Under the pieces are notes generated by a model. It ran no database searches. It was given only the letters and a program-made list of their open reading frames with translations, and had not been told where the DNA came from. A DNA stretch of 64,000 nt from Ctena decussata (taxonomy: Eukaryota > Mollusca > Bivalvia > Lucinida > Lucinidae), in NCBI GenBank assembly GCA_963989385.1, contig OZ022512.1:22899899-22963898 (forward strand), given 5' to 3'. This document shows, piece after piece, positions 23,811 to 34,373 of this stretch; the first letter of the stretch is position 1, and each line of letters begins with the position of its first letter. Position numbers and translations under genes: made by a program.

Positions 23811-24042
23811 ATCCTATGTATAAAGGAGCCCAGGTGTAACCGGTAGCCCATGGGTTAATAAGCGCTGGACCACTGATCTAGCAGACGCGGGTTCCAGCCC
23901 CGACGGAGGCGGAGTTCTTTCCATCGTACACAGGGTTCAATTGCATACAGCCTTTCATTATCACCATCCATCATCTTGATATGACTGAAATACTGTTGAA
24001 AAGGGCGTAAAACACAAGTCATCCATCCATCCTATGTATAAA
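23811..24042 (+). mobile_element. Full-length tRNA-derived SINE (family S2) with a 14-bp target duplication
   Basis: The duplication ATCCTATGTATAAA (23811-23824 and 24029-24042) brackets the insertion. The head has tRNA-like boxes (AACCGGTAGCCCATGG as a degenerate box A, GCGGGTTCCAGCCCC as box B). The 3' domain is GACTGAAATACTGTTGAAAA followed by a CATC-repeat tail. This is a textbook LINE-mobilised SINE. Related pieces lie at 25830-25925 and 44452-44645. Confidence 0.85.
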
Positions 24043-24420
24043 ACTGTGGCATGCTAAATTAAACAGTGAAGACCCACATCTGACTGATCCGAAAGGAAGA
24101 GTCTGATCAGGGCTATATTGTAAGCAGAAACGCTGCTCACCAGGTAAGAATGATCTCTTATACAGCCATAAAAAAGCTTATCTCATTATGGCAAATATGG
24201 TATCCCGTAAAAATTCTATTAGTATTGGGATGGATAGGTCTGAGCAAACAGTACAGACCCAGACAGGAGCAGTCTGATCAGGCATCCACACTGGTTGCCA
24301 TTCCATTTGCATCTTTCAGCATTACAGCATTGTAAAACCAACCTGTTCCATTTTTATGACAATTATGGTGATTATTTAAGGTGTTCTAAATTTTATGAAT
24401 TTTTATAGTAGTTTACTTAC
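24043..24420. other. Spacer containing a family C hairpin remnant
   Basis: 24249-24300 keeps GCAAACAGTACAGACCCAGA and GGAGCAGTCTGATCAGG from a broken hairpin. The rest is unassigned. Confidence 0.5.
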
Positions 24421-24493
24421 TCAGGTGAGCTAGTGTAGTACATAGTAGATTCCTGTGGATAAGTAATGATTGATGATGACTCATCTTCAGTAC
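24421..24493 (-). CDS. Candidate internal exon, protein unrecognised
   Basis: On the minus strand, GATGTTTACTCTCAG precedes 73 nt, followed by the consensus donor GTAAGT. With two leading nucleotides the frame reads from TEDESSSIITYPQ to MYYTSSP, leaving GA, which completes a glutamate codon with the first base of the 17.6-kb candidate exon. A second frame is also open, so the phase match is what favours this reading. The acidic serine-rich start looks like a flexible linker. No family recognised. Confidence 0.45.
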
Positions 24494-24611
24494 CTGAGAG
24501 TAAACATCTGTTTGTAGCCTAGCCAACAGGCTCAGATGCTTTATCATTCATAAGCTTTATAATTACATTCCCTTTGATTTTCCTTAGAGGAACCTATTTC
24601 CGAGAAAGAGC
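24494..24611. other. Short spacer
   Basis: Nothing recognised; intron if the neighbouring exon call is right. Confidence 0.35.
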
Positions 24612-24968
24612 GTTCATACTTCCATGAACAACAGTTGGTCACGCGATGTCGTTGGATGTAAACAAACGACGCCATTGGCCTTGGTAAATTCTATCTGATG
24701 TCACATCATGGTGATGGCCGTTTTACATAAGCGGCTTACCTGTTGGTTAATGACAGCTTTTCGTCATAATTTTAATGTTGCTATTAAAAATCGAAAATGA
24801 TGCTCAAAATAATTTTAAAATCAAATGTAATTATAACAGACAACTTCATTTTTCCGACTTTCATGGAAGTATGAACACAATTAAAGGGTCGTGTGCTAAG
24901 TTAACTTGAACGCCCTTTGGGCGTCACTTACTTTGAACATGACCCATTGTGTTCATACTTCCATGAAC
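24612..24968. repeat. Foldback pair built on GTTCATACTTCCATGAAC
   Basis: The motif occurs forward at 24612, inverted at 24862-24876 and forward again at 24951, so two overlapping hairpin elements share the middle copy. An 18-bp end of this kind suggests a MITE terminus. Confidence 0.6.
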
Positions 24969-25351
24969 ATCATAGAAATGAAAATTCATCTCTTAAATAT
25001 TAACTCCGTTTCCATTACGCACAGCTATTTTATATTTGGGTATGCATCAGAAAATAAACTAAGGCGGGTATGCATCAGAAAATAAAGTGGTCCGAACTTA
25101 ATGAGGCTCCAATGTATGATAGTCAGACACCATCACTGTCTTTAATGAGCTCCTCCTGGTCTCTGAATTTACATAAATCAATCTTTCGAATGCAACAATC
25201 CAAATTCAGTCAATGCAAAGTATAGAAGCAGCACCAAACTTGTCTAAGACAGCTAATTAAATAAAGTCCAGACCTTTTGTTGGTCCAACTATACTGACAC
25301 TTCACATTTTGGACAAATAGCAAGATGTGCCTGTAACATCAAGTGTTGTTC
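24969..25351. other. Unassigned DNA
   Basis: A short direct duplication of GGTATGCATCAGAAAATAAA near 25040-25085; otherwise nothing. Confidence 0.4.
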
Positions 25352-25748
25352 TATACTGAACAAAAAAAAAAGAAACATCACATACAAAATGAACTTATGA
25401 GTGATTTTCTACCATCTGCAACTTCAAGTGAGTGAACTCGGGTTGAACGTCCCACCAACAACGAGGTCATACGGAGATGGGACCTCGGTTTAAAGTTTCA
25501 TCTGAAAGACCGGAGAAGCGGGGGATCGATCTTGCGACCCCTGGATTGGTAGTCCATAGTGTTATCCTGCAACTTCAAATGAACTGGAATGAATGAAGTA
25601 TCGATTGATAATGAATGAAATCATAGTGACTTCTTGGTAAAAGTATTCAAGTTTTTAGCATTGGTTAAATTTTAAAATATGAATGAAGTGTTTCTGGAAA
25701 AAAAAATTATTGAATGTTGATGTAACCTTTCTTTTTTGTTCAGTATAG
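25352..25748. mobile_element. TIR element with a SINE inside
   Basis: Ends CTATACTGAACAAAAAA and TTTTTTGTTCAGTATAG are inverted repeats about 20 bp long. An S3 SINE (25428-25570, GTGAGTGAACTCGGG to TGGATTGGTAGTCC) lies within. No transposase. Confidence 0.7.
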
Positions 25749-25829
25749 TTTCCAGTTTTTACCAACTCTAATATCTTTAACCAAGGAAGCTTTAATTTTC
25801 TATCTGAAGTTGCCTTATACTCACAATGA

Positions 25830-25925
25830 CGACGCACTGGTGGATCACTAGTCCAGGTTTGAATCCTGCTGGAGGGGGGATTCTTTCAACTGTATAATCA
25901 AGGTTCCACTTTTCAAATAGCCTTT
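25830..25925 (+). repeat. SINE family S2 fragment
   Basis: Box B-like AGGTTTGAATCCTGCTGGAG and the following TTCTTTCAAC match the S2 copies at 23825 and 44452. Confidence 0.6.
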
Positions 25926-25959
25926 CATTATCCCACTTATGACCAATACAAGTTTAGTT

Positions 25960-26345
25960 TAGAAACTACCACTTTAAATCTTATAAATGCTCTTGGTGCA
26001 TTGCATTTTACGAAAGAGGGTGTTATTTAAAGCCTAAAGTGTAGTAAATCAACCACTGCCAAAATACTTCTAATAAGAAATAGAAAGCTGATTGGTCTCT
26101 TCAAAGGAAGCAATTCTACTATTTTTTGCTTCCCTTTTTCAAATGGGGTCAACTATTAAAGGAAAGAATTTGCCACTTTAGGAGCAAATTCTATCCTTTA
26201 AGAGTAGACCCCATTTGAAAAAGTGGCTACCTTATTCAGTGCAGCAAACAGGAAATAATATTATTTCAGGAGAAGAGGCAGGGGGTATTTATTACAGCAG
26301 GTGGGTTTATTAAGATTAATACAGTATTACCTATACCAGTTCATT
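25960..26345. mobile_element. Foldback MITE (family D), longest copy
   Basis: Core AAAGGAAAGAATTTGCCACT and its complementary AAATTCTATCCTTTAAGAG, outer arms CAAATGGGGTCAAC and GACCCCATTTG. Flanks shared with 4940-5240 and, inverted, with 15955-16050 suggest an element of roughly 380 bp. Confidence 0.65.
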
Positions 26346-27521
26346 TTAGGAACTATCTTTATATGCTCCAAGCCAGTCTAAATATCAGACTGGCATGCAA
26401 CTTAAATGTTCTGAAAATGTTCTGAAAATGGACTCACTAGGCTCTCAGTAGTAATCCTGATTAACATTGATCAGACCCATTATGACAGTGCTATATTCAA
26501 GTCTGTGGAAAATATAAAATGTTTCACACAGGCAGATCAATTTTAATATTAGGACTTAATCCATGTATTTCTCCAAACCTCAATGGCTCTCCCACAATGC
26601 CTCATGCTAACTGAAGGGCATAATGAAATAATTAGACATTCTAGCTGATCAATGAGTGGTAGAAAGCTCATTTTTCACAACTATTCCCAGAAGAATTCAA
26701 TGATGCTTCTGAACCAATGTGTTGCTTTGCCGATAAACTATTGCCATCAGTGAGAAATGGCCATATTAGGTGCCGCTAATGCATCAAGCCTTCTAAAGTC
26801 TGCTCTAAAAGGAAAATGTCTTCAAGATTTTTTCACCATATTTACTCTACATATTTGGAGACATAGGTGCTTAAACAATGATCAAACTGCTCTTTGGCTT
26901 CTTGCAGTTATCCATCACGCCCATCTGCAATGGCTAACCGTTATTTCAAATGAAAATAAAGGAACAGGTAATGCTGCCATTAACTACTGTAATATTACAT
27001 GATGGCACCACAGGACCAAAAGGATGATGTGCAATGGAAAACCATACTGTTGATTCATTCTAATGTGATGCTGATTATATCAATTGAGATTATCTGGTTC
27101 CCTGCACTCCTCCACACCACCCTTGCCCCTTACTTTTCAGATGCTAAACCTATTTATATCACCCTTACCAGAGAACACCAACTTTAACACAAAATATTTT
27201 GCAGTAAGCAAGGACTACACTGGTAAGGATGGTATAAAATAGTCATGGTTTGTCATCCTGTGCGGAAAATGTTCCACTCGCTAATGCACGTGGATTATCT
27301 CCTCGTACAGGCAGACAAACCATGGTATAACTATTACGAAAAAACAGTTCTGCTATCTGAGGAAAGATGGGCAATGATGTTTTCCTTATCATGAAGATGA
27401 AGAGGAAGCTGCATCATTTGAAATGAGAGTCAAATACCAACAATTTAGCATGATTGCATTATAACCCAAATAAAGTATTCTTTTGCTGAAAAGATTGCTC
27501 TGCAAATGATCAAAGATTATA
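26346..27521. other. Stretch without a supported gene
   Basis: An 81-codon plus-strand frame at 26757-27002 and a 62-codon frame at 26999-27187 have no domain. A CAAACCATG/CATGGTTTG inversion flanks 27246-27325. Confidence 0.4.
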
Positions 27522-27760
27522 TGAGCCGCGACACGTGAAAACCAACAATGTGGTTGTGCGCCCGGCGCAGACTCAGATCAGCCTGGACATCCATCCAGTC
27601 TGGTCAGACTCTTCGCTAAGTGCTTAAAGGGTAGCTAAGGGACTTAGCTACCTCCATGCGAACAGCGAAGACTCTGATCAGACTGGGCGGATGCCCAGGC
27701 TGATCTGAGTCTGCGCTGGGCGCACTACCACATTGTTGGTTTTCTCGCGTCACAGCTCAT
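27522..27760. mobile_element. Foldback MITE (family A), full length
   Basis: Ends GAGCCGCGACACG and CACAGCTC (one end mutated). Arms carry CAATGTGGTTGTGCGCCCGG and its inverted partner. Confidence 0.85.
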
Positions 27761-27944
27761 ATGACTAAGGCCCAAATATCAATTTTAAGAATGAGTACTT
27801 TGTGTCCAACACCATTACCGCTTTTGTACGGTCACTTGGCTGGATGGTTTTTCTTGGTTTACGACTCTTTGAGACAGTATTCTAGTCGAAATTTGTAAGT
27901 GTGATGGCTGACCATCACAAACTAGAATTGTTTTTCTACGAAAA

Positions 27945-29593
27945 AACAGATGTCTCCCCCCTTTCTGATGTCAAAAGGATCAGTCATCAAATACAATTTC
28001 AAACAGAAACTTTAAATACAATTTCTAATGCAAATACTGGTCATTTTTCATGCAAACAATGAGCTCGTATCCAGTAAAGATATTTTGTGATAGACTAATA
28101 GACAGACGCCAAGGGAAAACAATATGTTTCCCTACCCTGAAGCAGGTATTCATAATAAGTAAAAAGTATAAATGCAAGAGTTATAGTTGTTATGCTCTGC
28201 ATGTCATGTAATGTTGACTGATATTCATATTTAGTTTTTGTCAAAAAATATAAATGCAAGAGTTACAGTGCTCTGCACGTCGTCTATTTAAATGTTGACT
28301 GATATTTGTATGAAGTTTCATGAATATAGCTTAAACGGTTTTCAAGTTATAGAGCTTAGACAATTGAGACACGATTTTGTGAATGACAAAGTTCCAAGGG
28401 AAATAACTCAAATAGTATCAATGGTGTGCTCTGCAGGTTGTCTAGTGTTGACTGACATTTGTATGAAGTTTCGTGAATATAGCTTGTGCGGTTTTCAAGT
28501 AATAAAGCGATTGAGACACGATTTTGTGACTGACAAAGGTCCCAGGGAAATAACTCAAGAAGTATAAACGCAAGAGTTATGGTTCTTGCACTATGCAATT
28601 CTTCTAATGTTGATTGATATTTGTATGAAGTTTCGTGAATATAGCTTGAATGGTTTTCAAGTTATAGAGCAGACACGACTGAGACACAATTTTGTGACTG
28701 ACAAAGTTCTAAGGGAAATAACTCAAATAGTATAAATGCTAAAGTTATGGTTCTTGCATTCTGCACGCCGTCTGATGTTGATTGATGTTTGTATGAACTT
28801 TCATGAATATAGCTTGAATGGTTTTAAAGTTATAGACGGACTCGACTGAGACGCAATTTTGTGATGGACAAAGTTCCAAGGGAAATAACTCAAAAAGTAT
28901 AAATGCCAGAGTTACCATTTGTGCACTCTGCACATCGCCTCATGTTGATTGATATTTGTATGAAGTTTCATGAATAAAGCTTGAGCAGTTTTCAAGTTAT
29001 AGAGCGGACACAATTGAAACACAATTTTATGATGGACTAAGTTCCAAGGGAAATAACTCAAAAAGTATAATTGCCAGAGTTACCATTCTTGCACTCTGCA
29101 CGTCGCCTCATGTTGATTGATATTTATATGAAGTTTCCCGAATATAGCTTAAGCGGTTTTCAAGTTATAGAACGGACACGATTTGGGACAATTTTGTGGA
29201 CTAAGTTCCAAGGGAAATAACTCAAAAAGTATAAATGCCAGAGTTACCATTCTTGCACTCTGCATGTCGTCTCATGTTGATTGATATTTATATGAAGTTT
29301 CGCGAATATAGCTTGAGCGGTTTTCAAGTTATATTACGGACACAATTTGTGACAATTTTGTGATGGACTAAGTTCCAAGGGAAATAACTCAAAAAGTATA
29401 AATGCCAGAGTTACCATTCTTGCACTCTGCATGTCATCTCATGTTGATTGATATTTATATGAAGTTTCGCGAATATAGCTTGAGCGGTTTTCAAGTTATA
29501 GAACGGACACGATTTGTGACAGACAGACGGACGGACGGACAGATGCCCGGGGAAAAACAATATGTCTCCCGACCCTTAAGGGGGGAGACATAA
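27945..29593. mobile_element. Non-autonomous element with a 167-bp tandem array
   Basis: About seven units are marked by GGGAAATAACTCAA, mostly 164-168 bp apart from 28548 onward. A GACGGACGGACGGAC run follows, then a terminal hairpin (ATGTCTCCCGACCC to GGGGGGAGACAT). The left end repeats ATGTCTCCCCCC. Same plan as 20894-23000. Open frames inside the units are not genes. Confidence 0.7.
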
Positions 29594-29699
29594 TGACCAT
29601 AATAGATAACGGTAAGTCTCCAGACTGTAGAAGACTCCTTTAATGTTAGTCTACACTGTCTGAAACTGCTTTGTTATCATAAAATATTTAAGTATAACG

Positions 29700-29771
29700 G
29701 GACAAACAGTGCAGACCCAGATTGGACTGCTACATTAAAGAAGAAGTCTGATTAGGGTCTACAATGTTTGT
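29700..29771. repeat. Foldback hairpin repeat (family C)
   Basis: ACAAACAGTGCAGACCCAGA opposite GGGTCTACAATGTTTGT, with a degenerate centre. Confidence 0.7.
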
Positions 29772-29875
29772 CATTTCATATGCATCTTTTGGATGCATTA
29801 CTCCATTACAAAACCAAAGAGTTTCCTTTTTTGGACATGACAGTATTTTATTTTAGGTGTCCCAATTTTTTAACA

Positions 29876-31600
29876 AGAGGTCCGGTCCATGATGGACCTA
29901 AATCTCTCACCTGAGTTATGATGAAATAACATGGAAGATCATCTATTTGATGATGGTTCAATTGGATCAGTTTTGCACTTACCAATCTATATTCTGACAA
30001 AGTTTCATGAAGATTGGATCAAAACTGTGCCCTCTGGAGTGTACACAATGTTTCTCTAAGATCTGACCTGGGGATCTAGTTTTGATCAGACATTATTCAG
30101 TTTCAAACTTGGCCTACAATTCATGAAGATAAGCATTTTGACAAAGTTTCATGAAGATTCAATGCAAAATAAAGCCACAATAGTGAGCACAAGGTTTTTC
30201 TATGATTTGATTTAGTGACCTAGTTTTTGACACAAAAACACTCAGTTTCAAACTTGGCCTAGATTTCATTAAGATAATCCTTCTGACAAAGTTTCATGAA
30301 GACTGAACCAAAACTGTGCCCTCTAGGGTATATACAATGTTTTTCTAAGGTTTGACCTAGTTACCTAGTTTTTGATCCAACTTGACCTAGTTGCATACTT
30401 GGTCTAGATTTATTGGATATAAACATTTTGACAAAGTTTCATGAAGATTGGAAAAAAAAAATAACTTTGCCCTCTAGAGCATTCACATGGTTTTTCTAAA
30501 ATCTGACTTAGTGACCTAGTTTTGATCTGACATTGCCCAGTTTCAAATTATATCTAGATTTCATAAAGATAAGCATTCTGACAAAGCTTCACGAAGATTG
30601 GATCATAACTGTGCCCTCTAGAGTGTACACAAGGTTTTTCTACGATTTGACCTAGTGACCTAGTTTTTGACCCCACATGACTCAGTTTCAATCTTGGCCT
30701 AGATTGTATAAGGATAAACATTCTGACAAAGTTTCATGACAATTGGATTATAACTGCCCTCAAGAGTGTACACAAGATTTTTCTAAGATTTGACTTACTG
30801 ACCTAGTTTTTGACCCCACATGACTCAGTTTCAATCTTGGCCTAGACTGTATAAGGATAATTATTCTGTCAAAGTTTCATGAAGATTGGATCATAACTGT
30901 GCCCTCTAGGGTGTACACAAGGTTTTTTCTAAGATTTGACCTAGTGACCTAGTTTTTGACCCTACATGACCCAGTTTCAAACTTGGTCTAGATTTTATTA
31001 AGATAAACATTCTGACAAAGTTTCATGATGATTGGATCAAAACTGTGCCCTCTGTGTCATTCTAAATTTATTTCTATTTTTTGCTCTGGTGGCCATTTTG
31101 TTCAGCGGAGTGGAACCATTTTAGCAATTTTGGTTCAGAGCCATAAGTCAAACATTTCCATGAAATTATTTTGAAATCGAGCCATTGGCTTCAGAGAAGA
31201 TGTCATTTTTAGGGTTTTCTATTTTTAGATTTCTATTTTTAGCTCTAGCGGCCATTTTGTTCAACGGAGTGAAACCGGTTTAGCAATTTTGGTTCAGGGC
31301 CATAAGTCAAACATTTCTGTGATTTTTTTTTAAATCGAGCCATTGGCTTCAGAGTAGATGTCGTTTAAAGGTTTTTCTATTTTTAGCTCTGGCAGCCATT
31401 TTGTTCAGCGGAGCCGCACCCTTTTAGCAATTTTGGTTCAGGGCTATAACAGAAACATTTGTGTGAAATTATTTTGAAATTGGCTTACTGGTCTAGGAGG
31501 AGATGTCCTTTGAAGAAATTGTTGACGACGTACGGAAGGACGGACGGACAAATATTGATCACAATAGCTCACCTTGAGCACTTTGTGCTCAGGTGAGCTA
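29876..31600. mobile_element. Non-autonomous element with two internal tandem arrays
   Basis: Left end AGAGGTCCGGTCCATGATGG and TCTCACCTGAG; right end GGACGGACGGAC, then the hairpin GCTCACCTTGAGC to GCTCAGGTGAGC. The first array has eight units spaced 143-150 bp (CTGACAAAGTTTCATGA, 29995-31013). The second has three units (GGCCATTTTGTTCA, 31090-31400). It shares end motifs with 20894-23000, so the two belong to one superfamily with different internal repeats. Confidence 0.7.
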
Positions 31601-31692
31601 GAAAATTCTTCGAGGTGTCCGAAACTTAATTTCCTAGGTATACCCAAGATTATGGTCTACACATTTAATGCTCCCTTACAAAAATAGCATTT

Positions 31693-31759
31693 GCAAACAG
31701 CATAGATCCTGATGAGGAGACTCATAATGAGCCACCTCAACAAGATCTACACTGTTTGT
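31693..31759. repeat. Foldback hairpin repeat (family C)
   Basis: GCAAACAGCATAGATCCTGA opposite AGATCTACACTGTTTG, with an inner GACTCATAATGAG dyad. Confidence 0.75.
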
Positions 31760-32274
31760 CCTCTAGTCTTTAAATTCTCAATATGAAATGTCTTGGAAAA
31801 GGCATTTTTTCCATTTTTGCAGACGTAAATTTTGTTGTCTGCTTTTTGGTGCTTAAAGAGTTAAGTGATGAATTTCCATCTAATCAAGTTAGCCCATTTG
31901 GGTAACAAATTAGTTTTGCTAAACCAAAATTTCCTATAAAAGCACTGAATTTACAGACACATAAATTTCAGTCAGTTTTATAACATATAAGAACAAGCAA
32001 ATAAGTCATTTTTCTTTTCTTTGTTTTTTCATGCAGAAAACCTCAAAATTCCCAAACCAGGACATAATCTCGTTAGCGGTCACTTTACCACTTTAGTCCT
32101 TCCTGAATCCAGACAAAAACAGCTTTTTCACTTTAAGAACAGTAATTTGCCGTTCTCCTCTGAGCAACCATTTAGAAAATTAGTTTTTGTGTCCTCGCAC
32201 AAATTTTCTTTGTCATCGCTGGCTGCCTGCATAATGAGGCGAGTTAAATTGACAAGCCAAATACACTGGATCAC
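31760..32274. other. Unassigned DNA
   Basis: A pyrimidine-rich stretch ending TTTTTTCATGCAG at about 32036 resembles a plus-strand acceptor, and a 91-codon frame follows, but no donor or domain supports an exon. Confidence 0.4.
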
Positions 32275-32470
32275 AGCTCCAGATAAGAAGGGGTAACAGG
32301 GATAATTCAGAGATAATTTTTCTTATTTCTCAATGAAAACATACATTGTGACCCCTCATTAGAACCGTCTTGGCGAGACGGTTCAAATGAGGGGTCACAA
32401 TGTATGATTAAATGGAAATACAAGGAAAATTATCTCTAAATTATCCCTGATACCCCTCTTATCCGGAGCT
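32275..32470. mobile_element. Foldback MITE (family B)
   Basis: A near-palindrome of about 196 bp: AGCTCCAGATAAGAAGGGGT at the left, CCCCTCTTATCCGGAGCT at the right, centre CCGTCTTGGCGAGACGG. Copies: 33414-33613, 43648-44078, 44199-44407 and 51483-51682, plus fragments. Confidence 0.85.
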
Positions 32471-32704
32471 CCGCTGGATATGACAAAAACAGTGTGTATG
32501 AGGTCAACAGCGGTAAACTGCTTCATTCTTTATTACCCGTTACTGATTTCAAAATAATTAGTCCATAAAATGTCAAACTACATGTCACCTTTGATACAAT
32601 CCGGCTCAGTTTATTTGATCTTATTTCAACTATACCTGCCGTGTAGACCTCGGCCCATTCTGGGTGAAATACCAAAAGAATTCTAAATACTGGGACAGAA
32701 TATT
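32471..32704. other. Short unassigned spacer
   Basis: Nothing recognised. Confidence 0.35.
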
Positions 32705-32878
32705 ATGAGCAGCAACAGGAGAAAACACAAGAAGCCTAGCGCAGACTCAGATCAGCCTGGGAAACCCCCACTGATTTGATCAAATTTTTCACTGTGAGCT
32801 TAAAGGACAGCGTATGGTCTAAGCTAGCTTCATGGGGACAGTAAAGACTCTGATTAGACTGGACTGTTGTGGCTCATA
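32705..32878. mobile_element. Degenerate family A foldback MITE
   Basis: Keeps AGCGCAGACTCAGATCAGCC on the left and AAGACTCTGATTAGACTGG on the right, with eroded ends and an internal deletion. Confidence 0.65.
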
Positions 32879-32925
32879 TGTCTGAGCAAACTGTGCATCC
32901 ATTTTCTGGACAATAACTTCAACTG

Positions 32926-32927
32926 TT

Positions 32928-32958
<31 letters not shown>

Positions 32959-32960
32959 GA
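32926..32960. repeat. T-run followed by a G-run
   Basis: About 11 T are followed by more than 20 G. A second G-rich tract is at 33093-33113. Long homopolymers like these are prone to length error. Confidence 0.85.
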
Positions 32961-33413
32961 GTAGATTTCACTGGTATCCTACAACACAAGAATCTTCGTT
33001 TTTAAGGGGAAAAAAACAACATTAAATCACCAGAGACTGGTGAAGCTCTCTGGCCCGTACACATGACATGGGGTGGAGTTAACAGGATTGTGGGAGGGGG
33101 TGGGGGGGGGGGGTGATGGTGGAGGCAGTACAGGTATTGCAAGTAATGTGAATGCATGCCCCTAAAAACAAGACGGAATTCTTCAGCCATGGACTTTTTT
33201 GGAGTATTTGCACAAAAATGTTGATTTCAAATTCAATGTTGGCTTAAGGAATTCCTGCAGGTCACTTAAGTCTTACACCCCCACCCACACCCAACCCATC
33301 GGCAAACCACCACACACACACACACTTAACACTATTTGAAAGGAAAAACTGGTTACTGGCGTGAATGTCTTTTTAAAACAAATCTAAGAATCCAACCTAC
33401 ATGTAGACAAACA
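32961..33413. other. Unassigned DNA with simple repeats
   Basis: CACCCC- and CACA-rich patches near 33278-33325; no gene. Confidence 0.45.
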
Positions 33414-33613
33414 GAGCTCTAGATAAGAGGGAGTATTTGATGATAATTAAGGATAATTTTTGTTATTTCTACATAAAAACATATATTGAGACCCCTCATC
33501 TGAACCGTCTCTACGAGACTGTTCAGATGAGGGGTCACAATATATGGTTTCAATGAGAAATAAAAAAAATTATCCCTCAATTATCATCAAATACTCCTCT
33601 TATCTAGAGCTCT
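33414..33613. mobile_element. Foldback MITE (family B), near perfect
   Basis: GAGCTCTAGATAAGAGGGAG and its complement end the element; the centre is CCGTCTCTACGAGACTG. It is very similar to 44199-44407, suggesting recent activity. Confidence 0.9.
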
Positions 33614-33931
33614 GACAAAATAATATTACCTGCAGAAAATGCTTACTTGAACTCCAATAAATCTGAAACGTTCCAGGTAAATTGAAACTTCACAGACATT
33701 AAAAGAATAACACTTCTGACACCAAAATTGGCACAAAATTTCCCATATTTCACTCAATAAAATCTCAACAGCAACTGAGCTTCTGTTGATTGGCATTGAT
33801 TCCAATCCAGCCACTCTCGAATTAATAAGCAACTCTTTCAAGACTCCTCTGCTTCAGTGCTGTGTCGATTTCTCTTGAACACATCAAAGAAAACTGTTAC
33901 TAAACCTCAGTCCTGAGACAGAGCTACGACA
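33614..33931. other. Unassigned DNA with an open minus-strand frame
   Basis: A minus-strand frame of about 70 codons (33626-33841) meets a GTAAGC donor after GGAGTTCAA. The upstream acceptor is poor and its phase fits neither neighbouring candidate exon, so I do not call it coding. Confidence 0.35.
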
Positions 33932-33999
33932 GCAAACAGCATAGACCCTGATCAGATTGCTCTTGCAGGAGCAGTCTGATCAGAGTCTGCACTGTTTGC
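33932..33999. repeat. Foldback hairpin repeat (family C)
   Basis: GCAAACAGCATAGACCCTGA pairs with its complement ending CTGCACTGTTTGC. It is the closest dispersed relative of the 31-bp satellite unit, with TGATCAGA and GGAGCAGTCTGATCA. Confidence 0.85.
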
Positions 34000-34373
34000 C
34001 ATTGCCCTAGCAATTTCTGGCTTAATTTCACTAGTCAGCAAAATCAACTGTAAATGGTAATTATTGGTTATGATGACCCAATATTTGGGAAAAGTATGGT
34101 ACTGGTCATTTACAGCCACTCTGGTGTAGATGCTGAGAGTCCTAATTAAATGAAACATATGAACAAAGAAGAAATATTCTAGAAAATTAAATTAACCTAA
34201 TCCATACCACAGAACAGTAAAATTATTGTTTTTGAGACTGGCTTTGGTTGTTTATTGAGGGCCAACAGAATATCAACTAATTTAAGCTGATGAACCACAA
34301 TATGATACATTTCAAGTTACTAGCAATGCTACATAAAGGGATGAGGTAAGTACCCAAATTTCAGCAGGAGAGA
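34000..34373. other. Unassigned DNA
   Basis: Nothing recognised. Confidence 0.4.

Noticed and set aside
28292..29593. Several 60-90 codon frames
   Set aside because: Translations of the 167-bp tandem repeat; the same peptide recurs in each unit.
33626..33841. Minus-strand exon ending at GTAAGC
   Set aside because: Poor acceptor and no phase agreement with either neighbouring candidate exon.
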